The notes: generated from the letters alone by a model not told the origin. A DNA stretch of 13,115 nt from Collinsella aerofaciens (GCA_021641225.1 JAJWXI010000039.1:1-13115); one strand, 5' to 3'; numbered from the stretch's first letter, positions 1 to 6,657 are shown. Numbers and translations: made by a program.

Positions 1-35
1 TCAGTAGTATTTGTCCCAAATCTTAAGAATTTTGT

Positions 36-68
36 TGGCCGAATCGCTTGACAATAGTGGTTCGGCCA
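36..68. repeat. Imperfectly understood hairpin next to transposase 3' end
   Basis: An 8-bp perfect inverted repeat (TGGCCGAA at 36-43, TTCGGCCA at 61-68) with a 17-nt loop lies just beyond the stop codon of the HUH transposase. The transposase transcript would read it 5 bases after its stop. It is not followed by a T-run on that strand, so it is a poor intrinsic terminator. HUH single-strand transposases recognise subterminal hairpins, so it could be a recognition hairpin, but that is inference. Confidence 0.35.
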
Positions 69-72
69 TTTT

Positions 73-873
73 CTATTCCGAGCCCTCAGTCTGAGCCTTC
101 ACCCGCGCATAAGCGCGCACGATACGAGAGACGGTACTCTTGCTGATTCCCGTATACCGTTCAATCTCGCGCACCGTGTAGCCGCCATCGTGCAGGGCGA
201 AAATGATTCCGTCTCGCCGCGCGGGTGCTACGGTCTTGAGCTCATTGAGCGGAACGCCCAGGCGCTTCGCCATCTTGTCGGCAAACGCACGCCGCTCCCA
301 CTCCGTCTCATCCATATCGTGAATCACCGGAACGGAACCATCGGGCATCGACAGAGAATAATCCAGAAACCCCTTGGCAGACTCAAAGAGCTCAAGCACA
401 CAAGAAGGGTCCGAAAATCCCCTCGTCGCATCGTTGTCATACGCTCGCAGATACTCGGCAAAGCTGCTCCAGGGATAACGCTCGATCAGGGCGATACCCG
501 CCTCCTGCGGATTAGCGTGAACATAGCGAATGGCAGCCATTAGATAGCGGTCGGTATCGAGCGAACGCCGGTCAAAACGGTTCTGGAACAGATGACCCGT
601 GCGCCCCGTGCGTTTATTGAACCGCCGCGCGTACGTCAAAAGCAGCCGGTGCATCGCCGCGCTCATCGCGTCCTCGTAATCTGCAAGCACCAGATGCACG
701 TGATTGCCCATAAGGCACCAGGCGATAACCGTCACGCCCGCCTCGCGGCAGCACTCGCGCATCAGCTCCAAAAACTCCCACCGGTCTTCATCGCCCTCAA
801 AGATGAGCTGCTTGCCCACACCGCGGGCGCAGACATGGTAAAAGCCGGTAACCGTTCTCCAAACGCGCTGCAT
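73..873 (-). CDS. REP-associated tyrosine (HUH, Y1) transposase
   Basis: This is a 266-aa single-strand DNA transposase or nicking enzyme of the IS200/RAYT type (Y1_Tnp fold). The HUH metal-binding motif is H58-V59-H60 (in MGNHVHLV), and the catalytic tyrosine is probably Y117 in AIRYVHANP, the usual RAYT context. A helix-turn-helix lies near the C terminus at about residues 231-253 (YTVREIERYTGISKSTVSR) and resembles a resolvase/sigma-like DNA-binding tail. The frame is open upstream to 1086, but the ATG at 873 is preceded by GAAGGGAG and begins the conserved domain, so I chose it. No TnpB or second transposase gene is adjacent. RAYTs are usually single-copy, domesticated-like genes linked to palindromic REP repeats. 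Alternatively it is an ordinary IS200/IS605-family element that lost its ends. The family call is firm; mobility is unproven. Confidence 0.9.
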   Translation of the reverse strand: MQRVWRTVTGFYHVCARGVGKQLIFEGDEDRWEFLELMRECCREAGVTVIAWCLMGNHVHLVLADYEDAMSAAMHRLLLTYARRFNKRTGRTGHLFQNRFDRRSLDTDRYLMAAIRYVHANPQEAGIALIERYPWSSFAEYLRAYDNDATRGFSDPSCVLELFESAKGFLDYSLSMPDGSVPVIHDMDETEWERRAFADKMAKRLGVPLNELKTVAPARRDGIIFALHDGGYTVREIERYTGISKSTVSRIVRAYARVKAQTEGSE

Positions 874-1276
874 GGCGCTCCCTTCGCCGGAATCTGATTG
901 CCATCCAATACAGCACGATTGAAGCGTGCCATCAAAACATTCACGCAAAACAATACACTCGCGCGGCCAAAGGCAGTAAACGGGCGGCGAACGGCACCGT
1001 TGCAACAGGTCAGACCCCGCAACGCATACAAGAGCTGACCAAAAGCTTGCCCAAGACGAACCCCCTCTACGGAAGTTCGCGACCACAGAACATATAGTTA
1101 AACCGTTTCAATTAAAACTTCCGGACTTCTCGCTACGAAAACTGAGCCGTTCGCCGAATATTCCGTGCATTTCGCGGTATTATAGGGGCTGCATGTCATG
1201 TCCCTTTCGAAGGGTCGCCCGGCAATCGCCAGCCACGACCCCCAGACGGGACGCCAACACGATAGAGAGGAGAGGC
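874..1276. other. Divergent intergenic region between transposase and NifU-like gene
   Basis: This 403-bp stretch holds no gene I can support. The minus-strand frame of the transposase stays open through part of it, but the translation is rich in Cys and Trp and matches no domain. An AT-rich patch at 1097-1130 may hold the transposase promoter, though I find no convincing -35/-10 pair. The right part holds the probable promoter and leader of the downstream operon. Confidence 0.5.
1178..1183 (+). promoter_or_regulatory. Candidate -10 box and leader of the NifU-like/GGGtGRT operon
   Basis: TATTAT at 1178-1183 is the best -10-like hexamer upstream of the operon. No good -35 lies 16-18 bases before it, so the call is weak. 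A start near 1190 would leave a leader of about 87 nt. That leader contains two short stems that share bases: CCCTT/AAGGG (1202-1206 with 1210-1214) and GGGTCG/CGACCC (1212-1217 with 1236-1241). Confidence 0.3.
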
Positions 1277-2011
1277 ATGCAGTACTCACAGGAAGTGGAG
1301 AACATGTGCCCCGTTGCCAAGGGTGCATACCACGGCCCCGCACCCATCCCCGAGGAGGGCAAGTGGGTCCAGGCTAAGGAGATTTCCGACATCTCCGGTC
1401 TTACGCACGGTGTGGGTTGGTGCGCACCTCAGCAGGGCGCCTGCAAGCTCACGCTGAACGTCAAGGACGGCATCATCGAGGAGGCCCTCGTTGAGACCAT
1501 CGGCTGCTCGGGCATGACCCACTCTGCCGCCATGGCTTCCGAGATCCTTCCCGGCAAGACCATCCTCGAGGCCCTCAACACCGACCTCGTCTGCGACGCC
1601 ATCAACGTTGCTATGCGCGAGATCTTCCTGCAGATCGTTTACGGCCGCAGCCAGACCGCGTTCTCCGAGGGCGGCCTGCCCGTGGGCGCCTCCCTCGACG
1701 ACCTCGGCAAGGGCCTTCGCTCTCAGGTCGGCACCATGTTCGGCACCAAGGCCAAGGGCGCTCGTTACCTCGAGCTCGCTCAGGGCTACGTCACCCGCAT
1801 GGCTCTCAACGACAAGAACGAGATCATCGCATTCGAGTTCCTGAACCTCGGAAAGTTCACCGACGCCGTCAAGGCCGGCAAGACCCCCGAGGAGGCCATC
1901 GCTGGCGCTATGGGCCACTATGGTCAGTGGGAGAACGCTGCCAAGTACATCGACCCGCGCACCGACGAGGAGACCCACTCCGTCGCCAGCGTGTTCCCGG
2001 TTCACGAGTAG
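1277..2011 (+). CDS. NifU-like iron-sulfur cluster assembly scaffold protein
   Basis: This 244-aa protein resembles the NifU N-terminal/IscU scaffold fold, which holds a nascent Fe-S cluster on conserved cysteines. Five cysteines are present (C11, C49, C56, C77, C106). C77 lies in ETIGCSGMTHSAAMAS, which resembles the GC-x(n)-AS segment of IscU. C49, C77 and C106 (NTDLVCDAIN) are the plausible cluster ligands. It is longer than IscU (about 130 aa), with an extra C-terminal half of about 110 residues (KGARYLELAQGYV onward) that I do not recognise. The frame opens at 1193, but the ATG at 1277 follows GAGAGGAGAGG and is preferred. It is 18 bp from the GGGtGRT gene and clearly co-transcribed. No IscS/SufS desulfurase is nearby, so a role as a dedicated partner of the next gene is more likely than general Fe-S assembly. 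Codon choice (CTC, GTC, AAG, CGC) suggests high expression. Confidence 0.8.
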   Translation: MQYSQEVENMCPVAKGAYHGPAPIPEEGKWVQAKEISDISGLTHGVGWCAPQQGACKLTLNVKDGIIEEALVETIGCSGMTHSAAMASEILPGKTILEALNTDLVCDAINVAMREIFLQIVYGRSQTAFSEGGLPVGASLDDLGKGLRSQVGTMFGTKAKGARYLELAQGYVTRMALNDKNEIIAFEFLNLGKFTDAVKAGKTPEEAIAGAMGHYGQWENAAKYIDPRTDEETHSVASVFPVHE

Positions 2012-2029
2012 AAAGGGAGGGAAATAACT

Positions 2030-3034
2030 ATGACTGTTACGTTCGAAGGTTACGAGCGCCGCGCTGACAAGATCAACAAGTGCCTCGCCGACAACGGCAT
2101 CGCCTCCCTCGAGGAAGCTCTGCAGATCTGCACCGACAAGGGCTTCAACCCGCGTGAGATCGTCAACAACACCCAGTCCATCGCCTTCCAGAACGCCGAG
2201 TGGGCCTACACCCTCGGCTGCGCTCTCGCTGTCAAGCGTGGCGCCAAGACCGCTTCTGAGGCTGCCGCCATCATCGGCGAGGGCATCCAGGCCTTCACCG
2301 TTCCCGGCTCCGTCGCTGAGGACCGCAAGGTCGGTCTGGGCCACGGCAACCTGGGCGCTATGCTGCTCTCCGACGACACCGAGTGCTTCGCCTTCCTGGC
2401 CGGCCATGAGTCCTTCGCTGCCGCTGAGGGCGCTATCGGCCTGGCTCTGAACGCCAACAAGGCTCGCAAGAAGCCGCTGCGCGTTATCCTTAACGGTCTG
2501 GGCAAGGACGCCGCCCAGATCATCGCCCGCATCAACGGCTTCACCTATGTGAAGACCCAGTTCGACTACTACACGGGCGAGCTCAAGGTCGTCGAGACCA
2601 TCCCCTACTCCGATGGTCCCCGCGCTGCCGTTAACTGCTACGGCTCCGACGACGTCCGCGAGGGCGTTGCCATCATGTGGCACGAGAACGTCGACATCTC
2701 GATCACCGGTAACTCCACCAACCCCACGCGCTTCCAGCACCCCGTCGCTGGCACCTACAAGAAGGAGCGCATCGAGGCTGGCAAGAAGTACTTCTCCGTC
2801 GCTTCTGGTGGCGGCACTGGCCGTACCCTGCACCCGGACAACATGGGCGCCGGCCCTGCCTCTTACGGCATGACCGACACCATGGGCCGTATGCACTCCG
2901 ACGCCCAGTTCGCCGGTTCTTCCTCCGTGCCTGCGCACGTCGACATGATGGGTCTCATCGGCATGGGCAACAACCCCATGGTCGGTGCCACCGTCGCCTG
3001 CGCTGTCGCCGTCGAGGAGGCCCTCAAGGCCTAA
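2030..3034 (+). CDS. GGGtGRT-family protein of unknown function
   Basis: This 334-aa protein carries the signature heptapeptide GGGTGRT at residues 260-266 (context VASGGGTGRTLHPDNMGAG), which defines the family. A second glycine-rich segment, VGLGHGNLGAMLL, lies at 101-113, and a C-terminal Met/Gly-rich stretch (MMGLIGMGNNPMVGA) at 306-320. Cysteines are at 18, 34, 64, 119, 203 and 324. There is no signal peptide and no clear membrane segment, so it is probably cytosolic. The start has a GAAAGGGAGGG ribosome binding site at 2011-2021. It lies directly behind the NifU-like gene and ends before a strong terminator, so the two form a complete operon. The family occurs in anaerobic bacteria and archaea and, to my knowledge, has no assigned reaction. 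The glycine-rich motif could bind a phosphate or nucleotide, but this is speculation. Confidence 0.88.
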   Translation: MTVTFEGYERRADKINKCLADNGIASLEEALQICTDKGFNPREIVNNTQSIAFQNAEWAYTLGCALAVKRGAKTASEAAAIIGEGIQAFTVPGSVAEDRKVGLGHGNLGAMLLSDDTECFAFLAGHESFAAAEGAIGLALNANKARKKPLRVILNGLGKDAAQIIARINGFTYVKTQFDYYTGELKVVETIPYSDGPRAAVNCYGSDDVREGVAIMWHENVDISITGNSTNPTRFQHPVAGTYKKERIEAGKKYFSVASGGGTGRTLHPDNMGAGPASYGMTDTMGRMHSDAQFAGSSSVPAHVDMMGLIGMGNNPMVGATVACAVAVEEALKA

Positions 3035-3069
3035 TCGCGCCCGCGCGATGCTCAAATAGTTGAGCTTTG

Positions 3070-3102
3070 GAGCCGCTACCTTTCGGGGTAGCGGCTCTTT
3101 TT
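3070..3102 (+). terminator. Rho-independent terminator of the GGGtGRT operon
   Basis: A perfect 11-bp GC-rich stem (3070-3080 with 3087-3097), a 6-nt loop TTTCGG and a T-run (3098-3102) lie 36 bp after the GGGtGRT stop codon. A small 6-bp stem (GCTCAA/TTGAGC, 3050-3055 with 3060-3065) precedes it. Confidence 0.92.
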
Positions 3103-3290
3103 GTTTACGCTATCGCAGGGTAGCGAATGCCGATATATCAGTTGGGGCGAAATACGAGATGTGACGAGATGAAACGTCAGAGCGTCCATGACGCCCACCT
3201 GTCATATGTGCCCTTTACCGATTTGCCGAGTCTTTGCGGCCCCATTACCGATCACCCGTGCGACAATGCGCCGGACGAGAAAGGAATCCG
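3103..3290. other. Intergenic region upstream of the flavoprotein gene
   Basis: I see no supported gene here. An 8-bp direct repeat, TTACCGAT, occurs at 3215-3222 and 3245-3252, exactly 30 bp apart, shortly before the flavoprotein ribosome binding site. A regulator bound on one face of the helix is conceivable, but the repeat is short enough to be chance. I find no convincing promoter hexamers. Confidence 0.3.
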
Positions 3291-4817
3291 ATGGAATCGA
3301 CTGATGTACTGGTAATTGGATCTGGCATTGCGGGCCTTTGTGCCGCCATCGAAGCGGCACGCACGGGTGCAACCGTCACTGTGGCAAGCGCCGGCAAGAC
3401 TATGAGTGGATCGAGCTTCTTCCCCGGAACCTGGGGGCTGGGGCTTATCGGACCCGTTAACGAAGACGACGAACAAGACCTCATCGATACCATCCAGACC
3501 GTTGGTGGCGGCGTCGCCGACCCCCAGCTTGTCCAGACGTTTGTCCACGGCATTCCCCAGGCAATTGAATGGCTCGAGCAAGACTTGGGCGTTGAGCTCC
3601 AGCGTCCGCAAAGCGCTGAGAGCGCTCAGCAAAAGCAGTTTATCCCCTGCTTTGACCACAAGACGCGCATGTGGCGCGGCCTTACCCGCAAACCCCTTGA
3701 GGACGCGTGTACGGCCCAGATCGAGTCTCTCGGCATTCGCCTGCTCCCCCGCCACGAGCTTATAGACCTTGTTGAGGACACGAACGGCAGAATAACCGGA
3801 ACCGTGCTCTACGACCTCACCAAAGATCGAATCGTGCCCTTTGCTGCCAAGGCCACGATCATCGCAGCCGGTGGCACTGGCGGCCTGTTCGAGCGCAGCC
3901 TTACATCGGCTGATGTGCTCAGCTCCTCGCAGGCCATCGCACTGGCGCACGGCGCATCGCTTACTAATATAGAATTCATGCAGATGATGCCCGGCTTTAT
4001 CGAGCCCAAACGAAACCTTGTCTTTAACGAGAAGACCTGGCGTTACGTCAAGTTCGACCAACCGGTCGATATTGCCGACGAAAAGTTGGACGATCTGCTT
4101 GAGCAACGCTCCGGATATGGCCCCTTCACCTCGCGCTTGGCCTCCCGCGCCATCGACCTCGTCATAGATCAGGCAGGTGCAGAGGGCCTGGCGCTCCACT
4201 ACGACTTCCCCCGCGAGGACATCCCCGAGTTTGTGCAGACCTTTGCCACCTGGCTACAAGACGAGCACGGCATCGCGCCGACCGACGAGATGCGCGTGGC
4301 GATGTATGCCCACGCCGCCAACGGCGGTATCAAAATCGACAAGACCGCGTACACGGGCGTTGAGGGCCTCTACGCCTGCGGTGAGGCAACAGGCGGCATG
4401 CACGGCGCCGACCGCATCGGCGGCTTGTCGAGTGCCAATGGCATCGTGTTCGGACGCATCGCAGGCGCATCAGCGGCTCAAGCAGCGCTGGACGCTCCCA
4501 AGGCGGGCGCTCCGATGGATATCGCCCTCCCCCAGCATGGCATAGCTACAGCAGACGCCGAGCGCCTGACCCGCTGCCTCAAACGCACAATGAGTACCTA
4601 CTGCATGATCAACAGGACCGAAGTTGGCCTTTCCAAGGCGCTGCAAGAGCTTGAGGGCTTGAAGACGGAGGCAACGACCTTGAGCACACAGAAAGTCCAG
4701 GACAGCGAAGTCGCAGCCCTCGCCCGCCTGCAATCGCAGATTCAACTAGCACAGGAAATGGTCAAAGCCATGCGCGCACGGACCGAAAGTCTCGGATCGC
4801 ACTATCGCGCAGACTAG
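3291..4817 (+). CDS. FAD-dependent oxidoreductase, fumarate reductase/L-aspartate oxidase family
   Basis: This 508-aa soluble flavoprotein belongs to the SdhA/FrdA/NadB family. The N terminus has the Rossmann dinucleotide motif GSGIAG (residues 10-15) after a hydrophobic beta strand, and a second FAD-contact region at IIAAGGTGG. The active-site region is recognisable: AHAANGGI (H341), then GLYACGEATGGMHGADRIGG with H371 and R375, matching the catalytic His/Arg segment of fumarate reductases. The C-terminal helical domain ends in ARTESLGSHYRAD, the conserved SdhA/FrdA C-terminal signature. The His that carries covalent FAD in FrdA is not evident, so FAD is probably non-covalent. The ATG at 3291 follows GAGAAAGGA and starts exactly at the FAD domain. 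There is no signal peptide, heme domain, FrdB/FrdC or NadA/NadC nearby, so neither respiration nor NAD synthesis is supported by context. The substrate is unknown. Confidence 0.85.
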   Translation: MESTDVLVIGSGIAGLCAAIEAARTGATVTVASAGKTMSGSSFFPGTWGLGLIGPVNEDDEQDLIDTIQTVGGGVADPQLVQTFVHGIPQAIEWLEQDLGVELQRPQSAESAQQKQFIPCFDHKTRMWRGLTRKPLEDACTAQIESLGIRLLPRHELIDLVEDTNGRITGTVLYDLTKDRIVPFAAKATIIAAGGTGGLFERSLTSADVLSSSQAIALAHGASLTNIEFMQMMPGFIEPKRNLVFNEKTWRYVKFDQPVDIADEKLDDLLEQRSGYGPFTSRLASRAIDLVIDQAGAEGLALHYDFPREDIPEFVQTFATWLQDEHGIAPTDEMRVAMYAHAANGGIKIDKTAYTGVEGLYACGEATGGMHGADRIGGLSSANGIVFGRIAGASAAQAALDAPKAGAPMDIALPQHGIATADAERLTRCLKRTMSTYCMINRTEVGLSKALQELEGLKTEATTLSTQKVQDSEVAALARLQSQIQLAQEMVKAMRARTESLGSHYRAD

Positions 4818-5032
4818 GCTGAGCACCCATCTAGAGCAGAACACAGCTTCTCGATATTTATTGAGCCCAACGGCGACTTTAACACCATTGAAATTATGCT
4901 AGAAAAGAAACGCCATCATATCCGTGATATAGACCCTTTTATGTCCTCGCGGTCGCGTATCCTCTTTAGGCATGTAGCTACCACATGATGAAGGCGAATA
5001 ACGCGTAGCCCACCGACCAGAGAGGAAGAGAT
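4818..5032. other. Intergenic region between flavoprotein and RhuM genes
   Basis: This 215-bp stretch is more AT-rich than its neighbours, especially 4845-4945. I see no terminator after the flavoprotein gene. Several TATA-like hexamers (TATGCT at 4895-4900, TATAGA near 4928) could serve the RhuM gene, but none has a good -35 at the right distance. Confidence 0.3.
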
Positions 5033-6037
5033 ATGGAAGACCCCATCCAGGCCGAGATAATCCTGTACCAGTCCGAGGGGGCAAACGTGCCGGTACAGGT
5101 CTACTACAAGGATGAGACCCTTTGGGTCTCACAGGCGGCGATGGCCGAGTTGTTTGACGTCACCGTGCCGACAATCTCGGCGCACCTGAAGAACATTTAT
5201 GACAGCGGAGAGCTACAAAAGGCCAGCTCAACTAGTTTTTTAGAACTTTTCGAAAAAACCTCCAAGGGAGGCAGGCCGAAGACTTTCTATAACCTCGATG
5301 CGGTAATCGCCGTCGGGTACCGCGTCAACTCGATGCGCGCGACCCGCTTCCGCCAGTGGGCCACGGCGACCCTCAAGGAGTACATCACCAAGGGATTCGT
5401 CCTCAACGACGACATGCTCAAGAACGGCCGGCCCTTCGGCAAGGACTACTTCGACGAGCTGCTCGCCCGCATCCGCGACATCCGCGCGAGCGAGCGGCGT
5501 GTGTGGCTCAAGATCACCGACATCTTCCAGGAGTGCAGCTTCGACTACGACAAGGACTCGACCATGGCCAAGAACTTCTACGCCGCAGTCCAGAACAAGA
5601 TGCACTACGCCGTCACCGGACATACCGCGGCCGAGATCGTCCAGGGGCGCTCCGACCCGTCCAAGCCCAACATGGGGCTCACGTCATGGAAGGGTGGCCC
5701 CGAGGGGCGCATCCACTCCTCGGACGTCACCGTAGCCAAGAACTACCTGTCCAAGGACGAGATCAGGCAGCTGAACCGCCTCGTCACGATGCTGCTCGAC
5801 ACGCTCGAGGACAGGGCCGAGCGGCACGTCCTAACGAGCATGGAGGACTGCGAGCGCCTGCTCGACGGCTTCCTGACATTCAGCGGGCGCGAGGTGCTCA
5901 AGGGCCTCGGCAACCGCAACAAGAAGACGGCGGACAAGATCGCCAAGGAGCGCTTCCACGAGTTCCAGAAGCTCCAGGACAAGACCTACGAGAACGACTT
6001 CGAGCGGATGGTGAAGCATATGAACGGGAAAGCGTGA
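5033..6037 (+). CDS. RhuM-family protein (virulence RhuM, DNA-binding domain)
   Basis: This 334-aa protein belongs to the RhuM family, named after a gene of a Salmonella pathogenicity island and widespread in genomic islands. A predicted helix-turn-helix spans about residues 33-55 (SQAAMAELFDVTVPTISAHLKNI). It is followed by the family hallmark FYNLDAVIAVGYRVNS (85-100) and RATRFRQWATATLKEY (102-117). The C-terminal half (140-334) is charged and mostly helical. The length matches the family. The start has GAGAGGAAGAG just upstream. The segment around 5225-5265 (residues 65-78) is distinctly AT-rich compared with the rest. It stands alone between a metabolic gene and a tRNA array, a common place for acquired genes, but no integrase or attachment repeat is visible. 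RhuM proteins have no proven biochemical role; DNA binding and phage- or defence-related regulation are inferences. Confidence 0.88.
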   Translation: MEDPIQAEIILYQSEGANVPVQVYYKDETLWVSQAAMAELFDVTVPTISAHLKNIYDSGELQKASSTSFLELFEKTSKGGRPKTFYNLDAVIAVGYRVNSMRATRFRQWATATLKEYITKGFVLNDDMLKNGRPFGKDYFDELLARIRDIRASERRVWLKITDIFQECSFDYDKDSTMAKNFYAAVQNKMHYAVTGHTAAEIVQGRSDPSKPNMGLTSWKGGPEGRIHSSDVTVAKNYLSKDEIRQLNRLVTMLLDTLEDRAERHVLTSMEDCERLLDGFLTFSGREVLKGLGNRNKKTADKIAKERFHEFQKLQDKTYENDFERMVKHMNGKA

Positions 6038-6063
6038 TCTGAAGCACGGAGAAGCAAAACGCC

Positions 6064-6109
6064 AGTTGCCTCACCATTTTCGTGACGTCACGAAAATGGT
6101 GAGGCAACT
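6064..6109. repeat. Perfect 46-bp palindrome, no spacer
   Basis: Two 23-bp arms (6064-6086 and 6087-6109) are exact reverse complements with the dyad at GAC|GTC, so the centre reads CGTGACGTCACG. It begins 27 bp after the RhuM stop codon. No T-run follows on the plus strand, and on the minus strand only GGCGTTTT follows, so it is not a standard terminator. It could be a binding site, a REP-like repeat or a mobile-element end. Confidence 0.95.
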
Positions 6110-6336
6110 TGACCGCGCTAGTCGCGGCCAATAGTTTGAACTACGGTATTGACGCGGAAACTCCAAGGGCTCTGTGACAGATAGTGCAGTCACCCTCAGG
6201 GACGATCGCCTTTCTTGTTTCCAAACACACAAAATGCTCGATAGTCAGGTTCCTCAGCTCCGCGCCCTTTCGGGTCCGACCCCATGCGAGGTCAACAAAA
6301 AAGCGACCAGCCTAAGCCAGTCGCTTTAACATGCTT
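6110..6336. other. Intergenic stretch with coding-like frames but no start codon
   Basis: No gene can be firmly supported. On the minus strand a frame is open from 6311 to a TAG at 6141-6143 (56 codons, no ATG); its translation looks protein-like and includes VCLETRKAIVPEGDCTICH. On the plus strand 6153-6329 is also open for 58 codons after a TGA, with no start until an internal ATG, and runs through the tRNA terminator. A decayed gene or a repeated intergenic element is possible. Confidence 0.35.
6297..6327 (-). terminator. Rho-independent terminator of the tRNA operon
   Basis: Read on the minus strand, a 12-bp stem (two G-T wobbles) spans 6300-6327 with a TTAG tetraloop and is followed by a run of six T overlapping its foot. 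It lies 10 bp after the last tRNA-Lys. Confidence 0.88.
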
Positions 6337-6412
6337 TGGTGGGCCGTCAGGGGGTCGAACCCTGGACCTTGGGATTAAGAGTCCCCTGCTCTACCAACTG
6401 AGCTAACGACCC
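6337..6412 (-). tRNA. tRNA-Lys(CTT), second copy in the operon
   Basis: A 76-nt cloverleaf with encoded CCA. The acceptor stem GGGTCGT pairs with ACGGCCC. The D arm is GCTC/GAGC, the anticodon loop is CTCTTAA (anticodon CTT, reading AAG), and the T loop is GGTTCGAACCC-like. Its sequence is identical to the copy at 6456-6531. It is the last gene of the operon, directly before the terminator. Confidence 0.97.
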
Positions 6413-6416
6413 AAAG

Positions 6417-6442
6417 CTAAAGTCCGTTGTGGCGGACTTTAG
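6417..6442 (-). other. Hairpin between the two tRNA-Lys genes
   Basis: A perfect 10-bp stem (CTAAAGTCCG at 6417-6426 with CGGACTTTAG at 6433-6442) with a 6-nt loop fills the spacer between the identical tRNAs. No T-run follows, so it is more likely a processing structure or an attenuated, decayed terminator than an active terminator. Confidence 0.6.
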
Positions 6443-6455
6443 AGGAGATATCGTG

Positions 6456-6531
6456 TGGTGGGCCGTCAGGGGGTCGAACCCTGGACCTTGGGATTAAGAG
6501 TCCCCTGCTCTACCAACTGAGCTAACGACCC
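6456..6531 (-). tRNA. tRNA-Lys(CTT), first copy in the operon
   Basis: A 76-nt tRNA with encoded CCA and the CTT anticodon in loop CTCTTAA. It is identical over its whole length to the copy at 6337-6412, which indicates tandem duplication. The two are separated by 43 bp containing a hairpin. It lies downstream of tRNA-His in the same transcript. Confidence 0.97.
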
Positions 6532-6553
6532 GATATCAACACGAAGCAAGAAC

Positions 6554-6631
6554 TGGGGTGGGTAAAGGGACTCGAACCCTCGACCTACGGGACCACAACC
6601 CGTCGCTCTAGCCAACTGAGCTACACCCACC
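6554..6631 (-). tRNA. tRNA-His(GTG)
   Basis: A cloverleaf with anticodon loop TTGTGGT (anticodon GTG) and encoded CCA at 6554-6556. The extra G-1 at 6631 pairs with discriminator C73 (6557), the identity element of tRNA-His. The acceptor stem GTGGGTG pairs with TACCCAC (one G-T). It is the first gene of the tRNA operon. Confidence 0.97.
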
Positions 6632-6657
6632 GTGTCCTGTGCGCTTCGCGCTCGACT

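Noticed and set aside
762..1086. N-terminal extension of the transposase to the ATG at 1086
   Set aside because: The extra 71 residues are Cys/Trp-rich without a domain, and the ATG at 873 has a good ribosome binding site right before the conserved fold.
1286..3055. Long open frame (589 codons) on the minus strand opposite the NifU-like/GGGtGRT operon
   Set aside because: It mirrors the GC-biased codon use of two clearly real plus-strand genes; its translation is repetitive Gly/Val/Asp/Leu-rich, has no family motif and no suitable ribosome binding site.
3127..3315. Possible 62-aa gene before the flavoprotein gene
   Set aside because: No ribosome binding site, no recognisable motif, and it overlaps the flavoprotein start in another frame.
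5356..6042. Open frame of 228 codons on the plus strand inside the RhuM gene
   Set aside because: It is an Arg/His-rich shifted frame without motifs; the overlapping RhuM frame has clear family signatures.
6064..6109. 46-bp palindrome as an intrinsic terminator of the RhuM gene
   Set aside because: There is no T-run after the right arm on the plus strand (it is followed by TTGACCGC).
6141..6311. CxxCH (CTICH) as a heme-binding c-type cytochrome fragment
   Set aside because: Five residues in an unstarted 56-codon frame with no signal peptide; chance is the simplest explanation.
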